Shown: positions 1-10,489 of the stretch, piece after piece
Numbering within the stretch: position 1 is the first letter of the stretch
Layout: each line of letters starts with the position of its first letter
Assembly: GCA_012656075.1 (NCBI GenBank)
Contig: JAAKBF010000003.1
Span: 1-64,000, forward strand
DNA from: Phytophthora hibernalis
Lineage: Eukaryota; Oomycota; Peronosporomycetes; Peronosporales; Peronosporaceae
Direction of reading: 5' to 3'
Length of the DNA stretch: 64,000 nucleotides
The notes under the pieces: generated by a model
What the model saw: only the letters and a program-made list of their open reading frames with translations
Databases searched by the model: none
Told to the model about the DNA's origin: nothing
Position numbers and translations under genes: made by a program

Positions 1-60
1 TAGCCAATCAGCTGAGGACGTCCAGTTGCTGTCCGTGCCGGTACCACTTCGCTAATCGAA

Positions 61-155
61 AATAGCAATAGCAACCCCGAGTGGAGATAGGAAAATGCTA
101 TTTGATCTGATTCCGTTGCTAAATAGCAATAGCAAATCCCAAAAGCCGAGTGGAG
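61..155. repeat. Imperfect tandem direct repeat, AATAGCAATAGCAA type
   Basis: Two related units, 61-86 and 122-155, both begin AATAGCAATAGCAA and end CGAGTGGAG; the second has about 8 extra bases in the middle. An inverted match (TGCTATTT) lies between them at 97-104. The rest of 1-548 shows no gene I can support. This may be the edge of a non-coding repeat or small non-autonomous element; a similar TAGCA/TGCTA palindrome occurs near the other end of the window (63501-63515). Confidence 0.55.
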
Positions 156-548
156 TCTATTATAATAACGGCCCTTACGTTGTTCTCGTCCTTGTTTTGT
201 AGGGCTTGCACCACACCGGGCTGACGAGGGCCGTGCAACGCCACCAGTTAACTTAATTCATGTCTTACCTGGATGCATTCCTTCTTCATTAAATGTTCCG
301 AAGTATCAAGCTGCCTACCATCGCATCTCGAATAGCAACGACTACCGGTACATCGTAACTGTTGTTTCGATTTGTAGGAGGCGCAAACAGACTAACACTT
401 TTACAAACATCACTTGTTAATACCGATAGTATGCACAAATATGCGTCAATTCACAGCTAATTTCTCGGACACACAAGCAGAGTGGGATGAGTTATGTCTA
501 CAAAGAGGGAGCAGCGGCATCAATCATCGTCAGAGCAAGACTATCTTC

Positions 549-993
549 TCAGTAGCCACCGGGGTGCTTCCTCAGGTAGGCGGCCAGGAACAAATTGTAC
601 TTCTCCTTGTCCTTGACATTCATAGCACCAGTTAGGCCGGTGAATTTCTCCTGCATTTGGCCCTTCGTCTTTCCCACCTTGACCCATTCGTCCGCCCTCC
701 CAGACCACTTCCTGACTTGCGCCGATGACATGATGCCTCTCTCTTCATCATCTTCATCATTAGTGGCTTCTTCATCTTCATTATTTTCATCATCTTCGTC
801 ATCTTTGACTTCTTCATAGGATCGCAAGAACCTCTTGCTGTTGATGGTATCGAGCGCCTGGGCTGAAACGCCAGCGTCAGTCGAAGTCACCATCGATAGC
901 TTAGCCTGGGGCATCACCCGAGGTGACCACGACGGCATTGCAGCTACAGATTAGCGTCGCCGTGGCGACGAGCAGGAAGTAGGCGAAGCGCAT
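549..993 (-). pseudogene. RXLR-dEER secreted effector, frame-broken between signal peptide and RXLR
   Basis: Oomycete RXLR effectors are secreted and act inside host plant cells. The ATG at 993 (minus) opens a 30-codon frame with a typical signal peptide (start MRFAYFLLVATATLIC), which stops at a TAA at 901-903. The rest of the protein lies in a second frame, 938 to 549. There RFLR is at residues 36-39 of that ORF, followed by a long Asp/Glu stretch ending in DDEERG (residues 63-68) and a C-terminal domain of about 60 residues rich in W, K and Y. The two frames overlap at 901-938, so a single indel there separates the secretion signal from the effector body. This is a recent pseudogene or a sequencing error. 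The acidic stretch is encoded by a GAA/GAT-rich low-complexity run (about 731-815). The neighbour at 1485 is a divergent RXLR gene. Confidence 0.8.
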
Positions 994-1484
994 GGCTAAT
1001 GTTGGACAGGTGCGTGGGTGTTGAAAAGCTTGGGTGCCGCAGAGAGCAATGCGAAGTGATCCAGGATGTTGACCAGCAAAATCTTTTTGCCGCGTGCGAA
1101 CCGCGCACCATTCGAATGACGGGCTAAAACTTCAAATTGGAGCGCACAACCAACAGTTGAATGATCCGTGGTTGTGCGATTCAATGTTATTTACACACGC
1201 ATGTACATGTGTCTACTTTGTCCAAATTGCGTGGCAACAACATCACCACTCACCATCATGGTAACCATGTGAGAGCGATTACCATTTCACCCCTGAGGTA
1301 GAGATCGTATACGGTACCTTTGTTTGGTAAGATCAAGGGCGAAAAAGTACTCCGTTCGCGCAGCGTTGAGACAACGTAGATTTGTTTGCCTTTGCCCGAG
1401 AACAAGAGCGTGTTTGTAGTTTCTCGGCAAGTCTGAAGAATCACTTTGCATTTTGCCTTCAAGTACCCAAGCCTTTCACCACCA
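994..1484. promoter_or_regulatory. Shared intergenic region between two divergent RXLR genes
   Basis: This is the 491-bp head-to-head spacer between the RXLR start codons at 993 (minus) and 1485 (plus), so it must contain both promoters. Only spurious short ORFs are present. No element could be assigned with certainty. Confidence 0.5.
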
Positions 1485-2018
1485 ATGACGCGTGTCAGTC
1501 ACTTTGTGCTCCTGGCTGCCGCCACGCTTCTTGCAAGTTGCGATGTCATCTCAGCTGATGTCGACCAGAGCAAGCTGTCGATGGTGACCTCTCCTGATGT
1601 TGCTGGGCTCTCGGTCGACGCGGTCGATGCGACCAAGGAGAACAGACACTTGCGAATCCACTACGATGAAGACGAAGACGACGAAGAAGATGAGGAAGAG
1701 AGGGGTAAAGGTGTTAACCTGTTCCAGAAGTCGAAGCTCGACCAGATGATGAGCGGCGTTAAAGAGTTCAAGAGGTACAAGAATCTGAAGGCCTACGGGT
1801 ACACTCCGAGCTCCCTACAGGACAAGTTGAAAGAGTTGTACGGCAAAAGTATCAAGATCTTTGGGAGCGCTACCGCGCCAACTACTACGACATCTGAAAC
1901 TACTCGTAGAGAGCGAGTTGTATACAATAAACGATTGGTGAGCAGCTCCAGTGTAGTCTTTGTATTTGACCGACGTCTTCGAAATCAACAATTTACACGC
2001 TGTGCTTCATCCCGATGA
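1485..2018 (+). CDS. RXLR-dEER secreted effector candidate (177 aa)
   Basis: The ATG at 1485 was chosen because it directly precedes a canonical signal peptide: MTRVSHFVLLAAATLLASC, with cleavage expected near residues 23-24. The ORF is open 13 codons further upstream, but that extension would bury the signal. RHLR is at residues 54-57 and is followed by an uninterrupted acidic run ending EEERG (residues 70-74). This is the usual RXLR to dEER spacing. The remaining 100 residues form a basic, helix-prone effector domain with a Thr-rich segment near residues 140-150. The last 30 residues are Ser/Arg-rich and do not look like a conserved domain, so the native stop may have been lost. The pre-RXLR segment contains KLSMVTS, also present in the divergent neighbour at 549-993, so the two genes are paralogs. 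The likely role is host-cell manipulation after secretion; the target is unknown. Confidence 0.85.
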   Translation: MTRVSHFVLLAAATLLASCDVISADVDQSKLSMVTSPDVAGLSVDAVDATKENRHLRIHYDEDEDDEEDEEERGKGVNLFQKSKLDQMMSGVKEFKRYKNLKAYGYTPSSLQDKLKELYGKSIKIFGSATAPTTTTSETTRRERVVYNKRLVSSSSVVFVFDRRLRNQQFTRCASSR

Positions 2019-2257
2019 AGCTGAAACGTCCAGCAACATGTTGCTGTGTGCGTTTTCAAAAGTACCGGATATAACCACCATCGAAAACCTTTTGTACCAA
2101 CTTTGTGTTTGCTAGGGTACCGGTTAATCGTGTATTTCTCCTCATTTGGTGCCGTCTCCGTTAAGTCATGTTCCTGCTGTTGCGTTGGTCACCAATAAAA
2201 ACGTTGGGTTTAATGTGGTCGGATGCAATCTAAAAACGTAGCGTTAACTCAATCGAA

Positions 2258-2514
2258 CAAAGTCTCTTTGCAGCAAGAAGGTTGGAAAAGCACGGTCGGC
2301 AATTGCGATATCGATGCAGTGCATGATGAAGCGATACATGGTGGTCGGGGATTTCTATTGCTTCTGAACTCACAGTCGCCAGGCGTCCGCAGCTAGAATT
2401 CAACAGACATTCGTAGATAAACATCGTCCTATTGTGTCATTTGAGGCATTAGTAAGGCTTCAATTGACTAATAATTCAAGGTCTCTTTATAGCAAGAAGG
2501 TTGGAAAAGCACGG
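2258..2514. repeat. Two 37-bp near-identical direct repeats 220 bp apart
   Basis: Units at 2258-2294 and 2478-2514 share GTCTCTTT followed by AGCAAGAAGGTTGGAAAAGC with only a few mismatches. The 2019-2640 stretch otherwise holds no supported gene. The repeats could be relics of a small inserted element or a tandem duplication. Confidence 0.6.
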
Positions 2515-2640
2515 GAAGTATCTTGGGTTTGCTGAACAACATTTTTAATTTTGCGACTTGGTATCATCAGGTGACTGTGACGAACGAAAGGAGTAAGCAT
2601 TAAGGCCAGTATTTCCCTACTTTTTTCGCTCGACGGAAGT

Positions 2641-5553
2641 GGAAGCTGAGTTCTCCGAGTTTCACGCTCCTGCGCTTATCAAAAGTAGTGATGAGATGAA
2701 CGCTGTCTACCAACATATTAAAGCCGAATTCGAGTTCGTCGCCCATCAGGTTGTGACTTCAAAGGAACGACTTGAGAAAGCTGTTGCAGAACGCAACAAA
2801 GTCGACGAGTTGATGAATCGACTTTACTGCCGGACGCAGAACTCGATTCTGCGAACAAAGTATGGGTTTGTCAAGGTGAAGTACTATCGAGTGAAGGATA
2901 GCTGCGTGGTGACACCATTACACTGGGAAGCAACACTTTACATTCCCATGGACGAGATTCTAGCCTACGAAGCCATGTACAGGGAGGAAGAGTGTTTTGC
3001 TATGGCCGATGAAGATGACAGAACACACAATTTTGTGCGGTAGAGCAAGCGATGGAAGTATCTGAGCGCTACAAAATGGAGATTGAAGAGAAGCAGATTC
3101 GCGAAATAATGGCGTGGCGTGCAAAGAAAGAAGTTGAGGAAGACCTACTGACAAAGGTGATTTGTCAAGACGAGTTAAACGAGTCTCAGTTGGTGTACGA
3201 GATGGAGGGACGAAAAACTAGTCTTGAATCTGCTCATAAAGAGGCGATGAAGCTTCAGCGACGAGGTCGGGTATACCCTTCTCGAATACGACGACCACTT
3301 TCACAACGTCCTAGTCGACTGGATGCTAAGCGAGTTGCTCGAGCAAGTGAAAAACGTTTGGCCATGGCTAGCATTGAGCAAGCTCTGCTAGCGAAGGAGA
3401 ATCAACTGAGGCAGGAGAGTAAACGTGAACGGGACGCTATTGCAGTGGAAACTTTAACACGTGAGGTATTTGGTGAATTGTTAGGAGATGCCATCAAAGT
3501 GCTCTGCAAAGAGCGGCTTCAGGAGACGAAACACGAAGTTGAAGAACTTCTTCGTTTGAAAGGGAACGCCATCATAGGTACTAACGGTCAAGCAATGGTT
3601 CATGGAGCAGTCGTTGCGCAACTGCTGGGGCTTGATCGGCTGTGGGTTGCAAGGAAACAGGAGTACACTCTGTTGTATGGCACTTGGGGCCACGAGTTTG
3701 CTAAGCTGCAGTTGGTTCGAAATGAGATGGCACGGCGTGAAGTACTTCGACGGCTTGCAGAGGAAGATAGACTTCTACACGAGGCTCGACGCAAGGAAAT
3801 GCTGGCTGAAGAACGTTTGTGTCGGAAATTCTACGTCGAAGAAATTGTGCTTGGCATGCAGGAGAGGAAGGCGATGACAAACGCGGAGATGGAGATGAAG
3901 GAATACATTCGACAGCTTGAGCTCGAGGCTATGAAGTCGAAGTACTCGAGAATGGTCGAAGATATGAATCGCGTGAATGACAAAGCCGCTCGTCGTCTTG
4001 AGATTAAGTTGGGAAAGAACGAACAGCATCGCTTACACCGTGAATGGAGGCAAATGAAGACCGAAGACGAGTTGTCGATGCAGATCCGCGAGAAAGAAAT
4101 CGCCGAGGCTTTAGCTGAAGCACTAGAGCATCAGTTTGAAAAGTACCTCGCTGATCAGTTGGTACACGGCAAAGTTACAGTCGAAATGGAGGCAAGTCGT
4201 CTGGCTGATAAACTGCGTTTGAGGCTCAACAGGTTGCAGCGGAAAATCGCAGAACCTTTGAGATGAAAATGGTGCAGGAACGAATGATCGCGACAGTGGA
4301 GACATTCTACACACTTTCGCGCGCGGAGGTAGAGTGGATGTACGCTATTGAAAGCCAAGTTCTGGGAACACCGAGTGCTACCACTTGAACAAAATCTAAA
4401 GAGAATGGAGCCTGAAGTCAAGCGAATCCAAGAAGAAAGGGAGTGTTAATGATGCCAAGTCCAAGAGAGAATACGCTGACAAGTGCAGAAAGCGGATTGA
4501 AGAAGCAGATACGTCGCTTTCTCGTGCTATTCAGGATAAGGAGAAAGCCGTGCTGAAGCACAAACGAGTACACAAATTGAATGCTACTATCGACTCGGAA
4601 GTGCTTCACAATCGAGTGCAGCGCTTTAGAACGTTGTATCTCCGTGATCGGCTTCATACCGAGTACTTCGCGATGCTAACCGATTCGATCGTGCGACGGG
4701 CGTTGGTAGAGTGCAGTGAGCGCGAAATTGTTCGGCTGGAGACTAAAATCAAGCAGTTAGAGCAAGAACGAGTTTTCAAGAGTAAGGAAGTGAGTGTGTT
4801 GCAGAGGAAACGTCGTCGAGCACTTCGTATGCGACTTCGGCGAGCCGAGCTGGGCAAACTGATGTTTGGTCATTCCCAGCAACGACTACTAAAGGAGATG
4901 TCTCTTCGGTGGTCGAAGATTTGGACACAGAGAACGAGAATGCGAGCTTCTTTCAAGATGAAGCACGAACTACTGCTGCAGAAGCAGAAACTGACGATGA
5001 CTACTACCTCACCTATGCTGCAGAAACAAAGTCTGCTCCGCGAGGTCAAGGAAGCAATAATTCCATCGAGACTTTCAATAGTGCACGATCACCAGAGACG
5101 TGTTCTACAGTGCCGGTTGTGCCGACAGAAGTACTCTGAAGAGCAAAACAACCGCTACTCGTGTGTATACGAATTTGCGTGTGCTCGAACCTGTGAAACC
5201 CGACAAATGCATCAGCGAGTCCTGCAGCTGTTCCAGCTTCCTGCATGATGCACCGTACAAAGCGTTGGCTCTGTTGTGATGAGACTGATGAAGGACGTTA
5301 TGGTAGCTCAGGATGCGTTCGACGATGTCATCCGCCAGATCGAAACAACCCTGAACTAGAAGGCCTTGTGGTGTCAAAGACAGCTAAGGAACAAACCGTT
5401 CTTGATCAGATTAACCAGCAACTTTTAGAGTTGCAAGAGAGGAATGTGGTGGGGAAACTGAAGTTCGCAACCAAGTCCGTCGTCACCAAGATGGAAAAAG
5501 ACCTTGCCAAGCAGCGTGCGACAGCGGCTAAGTTCCACACCCTTCGGAGCTAG
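2641..5553 (+). pseudogene. Large coiled-coil protein gene, 3' half, copy A
   Basis: A truncated duplicate of the 3' half of a giant coiled-coil gene (compare 35164-38098). The reading frame runs in pieces 2641-3043, 3052-4266, about 4440-5248 and 5245-5553. Long Glu/Lys/Arg-rich heptad-like helices dominate. The C-terminal part is Cys-rich (CRLCRQKY..., then WLCCD...GSSGC...), resembling a CHORD-like zinc-binding fold. Breaks: an in-frame TAG at 3041-3043, an extra TT near 4217 (GCGTTTGAGG), a shift around 4440, and loss of about 15 bp near 5168 that removes the HPG segment kept in copy C. The homology starts abruptly at about 2641. No function is known for the family; most likely a cytoskeletal or flagellar-type scaffold, but that is a guess from coiled-coil content only. 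Confidence 0.75.
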
Positions 5554-5709
5554 TTTAGTGCCTAGTAACGCACTCAATTGAAGTTAGTAGTTTTCAACAG
5601 CTACCAGACTGAGCAGAACAAAGCTTACCTCGTGGAATAGTCCCAGAAGATACTCCGTGGACACATCACAGTCGTCTGCGAGTCGCTCGATTGCGCTATG
5701 AGGTGATAT
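5554..5709 (-). pseudogene. Fragment of MAPKK-like kinase last exon carried with copy A
   Basis: These bases match the 3' flank of copy C at 38099-38253. The part at about 5625-5709 (minus) corresponds to the extreme 3' coding end of the kinase gene at 38129-40110, including the CACGAGGTAAGC stretch. Homology ends sharply at about 5709, marking the right breakpoint of a duplication of about 3.07 kb. It is not a functional gene. Confidence 0.75.
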
Positions 5710-6493
5710 CTTATTACTTCGTATATCCAGAGTGTTGGAACTGCTATTTTGTTAACATATGCATGTACTTGGAAGTACTGCGTATTTCGTGATGAATTCC
5801 CCATAAACAAGAAGAAAACAACTTTCTAATGAAAAGTCCTGCCCAGTGGATGATATCAATAAGCGGTTACTACAGCGGATCTTGCGTGGTGGCTGTATGA
5901 ATTGACAAGCGGAGGATTGCGTCGTCTCGTTGGATATCATACTGATCGTACATTAGGATTTGATTTTTCGAGGTTTGAAGTGCATGGTGCCGAGGGCGAC
6001 TTCCGGTGGTATGCACGGCAGAAACGTCGTCAGATAAGTACTTACGTTCATGTTGGGATGACCGTTTGGAATTGCGTACAGCAACAGAAAATGGTTTCGC
6101 ATGCAATTATCGGAGTGTTCGGTGTGTGTCGGGAGCTAGCAACGAATCTCGAACTGTAGTCTACACCACTGCTGCTCAAGATGGCTTCAAGATAGAAATA
6201 TAAAGCGATCGTAATGGTATTTGGATCGGCATTGCCATCGTAGAGGTGTCGTCTCAATTGTTTGATCCGCAAGGAGCTGATTGTCGTTTGAATTTGCCTC
6301 ATATAAGAGCTAAATGCGTCCATAACCACCCTAGCTCCTTGCATGCAAACTACTGCGATTTCAACTACACTTCATCGAGGTTCTAATATCAGATGCAGTA
6401 AGCAAAGCGTAATACCGGTATTCGAAAATTGTAAGCCGAACACGAGCGAGATCGCTACTCAATACTCCAGGGTTTCGTTCTTTCCCCAATGGG
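5710..6493. other. No supported gene
   Basis: Spacer between the duplication breakpoint and the 3' end of the CRN gene. Short ORFs on both strands (for example 5902-6159 plus and 6048-6344 minus) overlap each other and match no family I recognise. Some could be relics of an older gene. Confidence 0.4.
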
Positions 6494-8621
6494 CTAGGCT
6501 ACTGGAGCTGCATCAAATGCGCGCTTTTTCACGTGATTTTCTTCTGGGCAGGTCCAGCTTGGATCGACAAGTTCCAAAAGACCACGACCCTCAACGTTGC
6601 CTATTTTAAAGGCCATCCAATTAGCCGGCTTGACCACAAAGTAGACAACCACACTCGAAATCCTCATTTTTGCCTCTTCCAGTTTGAGTAGCACTCGGTA
6701 AAAATACAGCATTTTGAAATCATGCTGCGAAGATCGGGTCACCTGGATAAAAATGACTTTTCCTTGTTCCGCGTCGAAGTACACGGCATCGTATCCTCCT
6801 TGGTTCCACGCGATTGGCTGCAACCAGCTTTTATCTCCTTTGATCAGTGGTGTTGGTTGCATCTCTACTTTGTCGCCCATTATAAAATTTCTCAGCGTCG
6901 GGTTTGTGCGTCTGCCTCTGGTACTACCACGCTTCGCACCTTGAAGCTGGATCATCTCAGCAGCCACGCCCTCCATCTTGTCCCCGTCCTCGCAGATGAT
7001 ATCGTACGTGCCGTTCGAGTGGCAGCACGAGATTATTCCACGGTATGGCTCGATCTCGCCTATCAATTTGAATCTTTTTGTCGGATCAAACGGAAGGACA
7101 TTCGCTTGGGGCAGTTCATCTGAGGTCTCACGGTCGGCGTATAATTTCACGTTGTGCGTTCGAACAGAAGCGAAAAACAGCCATTCAAACAGATAACCGT
7201 CCATCGAAGGATTATTTGACGCGTTGAGACGAGCTGCCAATTGCTCAATGACTTCCTTACCACCTTCCTTCGCAAACAGTGATACCACAAATGAGCTAAG
7301 CGGGAATCGTCCAAAATTCGGGCCATCACGCTGCATCCCATAGAGTGTGTTGATTTCACCTTTATGGAAAGCACCATTGCAGTACTTGATTAGGTTCGTC
7401 TTAATCTCAGCTCGTTCAATCGCTGTTTCCAGCACTTCTTTCACTCTCCACGTCGGGTATTCGAACATGAACCGGCACGAGCCTCCAGCATAGTAGAACT
7501 TTAAATCAGCGGCGTGGGTCCACATCTCGTCTTCGCTTACGTCTGCGATGTCGTCTTCGGCATTTACTTCAGAGATACTAGTTGCATCAAATTTGCTCTC
7601 GACCGTGGATCGAAACGTTTGGTTGCTGATGGCATCCAAATACTCGTCGCGGGTCCATGAATACATGCAAAAGTATTTAACCTTAGCTTTATCATCATCC
7701 TCTGTGTTCTTTTTCCCCACCGTAGCCATCGAAGAACAAGTCAGAAATCGATCCGTTTTGTTGAGCTGCGCATTTAGTTTCCAACGAAACTCCTCGTGAC
7801 GGGATGTTTCCCTGTATCCATCGAGGCACAAGAAAAGCCTTTTCTGATCAACACGTGGCACCTCAAACAATCTTAGATCCTCAATGATCCAATATTGTTT
7901 GGCCCCCATGACCAGGCAAGAATTGATATGAGTACTCAAGTGAATCCAAACAACGTTCCATTCGTCGCGATTCAATGAAGCCACGAAACTCAATGTACAC
8001 ACAGATTTGCCTGTTCCAGGGGGCCACAATGTGCCCTCGCGTCAGTTTCTCAACCACTTCATCTTCCAAAAATGTCAACAGCTCGTGAACGCCAGGGCGG
8101 CAGAACATCATCAAGTCCCTACTCGCTTTCAGACCACATTTATCCATCAACGCAGCCGGCAGCGTCCTGTACCTGTTATCCTGGGACGTAATAACCTCGG
8201 GGATATTCTCAAGCACTTCAACCCTCTTGGAACAAAACCGTTTGTTTGGTGAAAAATCATGAACCTCCACCAGCACGTGAACAGGACCCTTCAAAGCTGC
8301 AACTTCTTCCTTTGTGGCTTGAAGTCGCACATCGTTTTCTGACAGTCCAACATCACCAATTTCCTCTAGCGCCGATCTCAGCAGCTTCAGGTCAGTGGTG
8401 TCACTCACACCGCTCATCGCTTCTTCTTCCGTCAGCCACGGGTCCTGGCCCTCGTCCTTCTTCGCCAGAAAGAGCTGCAGCTTGTCGGCTTCTCCCTTGA
8501 TCGTGTCAGGCTTCTCCTTTTTGATCGCCTTCTTCAACGCTGACACAGACGCGCCCTCGTCGATGTCCACCTCAAACGCGTTTCCTGCCACACCAACGAT
8601 AGCACAGAAGAGCTTCAGCAT
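6494..8621 (-). pseudogene. Crinkler (CRN) effector with P-loop NTPase and nuclease-like C-terminus
   Basis: The ATG at 8621 (minus) starts a CRN head: a ubiquitin-like segment starting [17 protein letters not shown] at residues 48-54, PWLTEEE, and HVLVEV at residues 115-120, the usual end of the translocation header. The body then gives a Walker A (PPGTGKS) about 200 residues in, a long helical NTPase region, and near the C-terminus GYDAVYFD...VIFIQVTRS, a PD-(D/E)xK-like nuclease signature common in CRN C-termini. The frame changes exactly at the Walker A: the upstream frame runs on to a stop at 7881, while the NTPase/nuclease frame begins at about 8029 and runs to 6494. One indel at about 8021-8031 therefore splits the gene; it is a fresh pseudogene or a sequence error. 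CRN proteins enter host nuclei and many provoke cell death. The shared upstream region links it to copy B of the coiled-coil gene. Confidence 0.85.
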
Positions 8622-8850
8622 CTTTCCACTACGCGGCAGATTCTAGAATGGAGAAGAACGAGGGAGAATTTCTGGGCGGAAAAGACGGCGTGTCACATAG
8701 ACCTCCAACCAATCATAAGACGCCACGCGTTGCGCTATTCCTTGCGGTAAACCTGTTCTATTGAATATATCAGTGTTCCAAGATCTATTAATAGGGACGC
8801 GCCCTCTCGCTCTCAGCTGGAACATCTCAGTCGTCGAGCAGCTATTACAG
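8622..8850 (-). promoter_or_regulatory. CRN 5' flank/promoter, shared with CRN at 61504
   Basis: On the minus strand this interval is collinear with 61279-61503 upstream of another CRN gene, with one small indel near 8728. The part nearest the ATG (CGCCCAGAAATTCTCCCTC, then CATTCTAGAATCTG) is also found upstream of the CRN at 47368. This suggests a conserved CRN core promoter with an initiator-like CATTCT about 30 bases before the ATG. At about 8851 it passes directly into coiled-coil gene sequence. Confidence 0.6.
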
Positions 8851-10481
8851 CTGCAGGACTTGCTGATGCATTTTGTCGGGTTTCACAGGTTCGAGCACAC
8901 GCAAATTCGTATACACACGAGTAGCGGTTGTTTTGCTCTTCGGAGTGCTTCTGTCGGCACAACCGGCACTGTAGAACACGTGCATTATTGAAAGTCTCGA
9001 TGGGATTATTGCTTCATTGACCTCGCGGAGCAGACTTTGTTTCTTCAGCATAGGTGAGGTAGTAGTCATTGTGAGTTTCTGCTTCTGCAGCAGTAGTTCG
9101 TGCTTCATCTTGAAAGAAGCTCGCACTCTCGTTCTCTGTGTCCAAATCTACGACCACCGATGAAACATCTCCTTTAGTAGTCGTTGCTGGGAATGACCAA
9201 ACATCAGTTTGCCCAGCTCGGCTCGCCGAAGTCGCATACGAAGTGCTCGACGACGTTTCCTCTGCAACACACTCACTTCCTTACTCTTGAAAACTCGTTC
9301 TTGCTCTAACTGCTTGATTTTAGTCTCCAGCCGAACAATTTCGCGCTCACTGCACTCTACCAACGCCCGTCGCACGATCGAATCGGTTAGCATCGCGAAG
9401 TACTCGGTATGAAGCCGATCACGGAGATACAACGTTCTAAAGCGCTGCACTCGATTGTGAAGCACTTCCGAGTCGATAGTAGCATTCAATTTGTGTACTC
9501 GTTTGTGCTTCAGCACGGCTTTCTCCTTATCCTGAATAGCACGAGAAAGCGACGTATCTGCTTCTTCAATCCGCTTTCTGCACTTGTCAGCGTATTCTCT
9601 CTTGGACTTGGCATCATTAACACTCCCTTTCTTCTTGGATTCGCTTGACTTCAGGCTCCATTCTCTTTAGATTTTGTTCAAGTGGTAGCACTCGGTGTTC
9701 CCAGAACTTGGCTTTCAATAGCGTACATCCACTCTACCTCCGCGCGCGAAAGTGTGTAGAATGTCTCCACTGTCGCGATCATTCGTTCCTGCACCATTTT
9801 CATCTCAAAGGTTCTGCGATTTTCCGCTGCAACCTGTTGAGCCTCAAACGCAGTTTATCAGCCAGACGACTTGCCTCCATTTCGACTGTAACTTTGCCGT
9901 GTACCAACTGATCAGCGAGGTACTTTTCAAACTGATGCTCCAGTGCTTCAGCTAAAGCCTCGGCGATTTCTTTCTCGCGGATCTGCATCGACAACTCGTC
10001 TTCGGTCTTCATTTGCCTCCATTCACGATGTAAGCGATGCTGTTCGTTATTTCCCAACTTAATCTCAAGACGACGAGCGGCTTTGTCATTCACGCGATTC
10101 ATATCTTCGACCATTCTCGAGTACTTCGACTTCATATCCTCCAGCTCAAGCTGTCGAATGTATTCCTTCATCTCCATCTCCGCGTTTGTCATCGCCTTCC
10201 TCTCCTGCATGCCAAGCACAATTTCTTCGACGTAGAATTTCCGACACAAACGTTCTTCAGCCAGCATTTCCTTGCGTCGAGCCTCGTGTAGAAGTCTATC
10301 TTCCTCTGCAAGGCGTCGAAGTTCTTCACGTCGTGCCATCTCGTCTCGAACTAACTGCAGCTTAGCAAACTCGTGGCCCCAAGTGGCATACAGCAGAGTG
10401 TACTTCTGTTTCCTTGCAACCCACAGCCGATCAAGCCCCAGCAGTTGCGCAACAACTGCACCTTGAACCATTGCTTGACCA
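8851..10481 (-). pseudogene. Large coiled-coil protein gene, internal/3' piece, copy B
   Basis: Minus-strand copy collinear with 3580-5240 of copy A. Frames are 10471-9800, 9516-9148 and about 9126-8860. Copy B shares two derived changes with copy A: the extra TT in GCGTTTGAGG and the deletion that removes the HPG codons of the Cys-rich domain. A and B are therefore sisters. Its 5' end is cut at about 10481 by gypsy-type sequence, and its 3' end is fused to a CRN upstream region at TCCTGCAGCTG. It has several frameshifts, so it is not a functional gene. Confidence 0.75.
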
Positions 10482-10489
10482 TCAGGAAA

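Noticed and set aside
595..819. Plus-strand Ser-rich ORF over the left RXLR gene
   Set aside because: It is the antisense of the Asp/Glu-rich codon run of the minus-strand effector, with no independent support.
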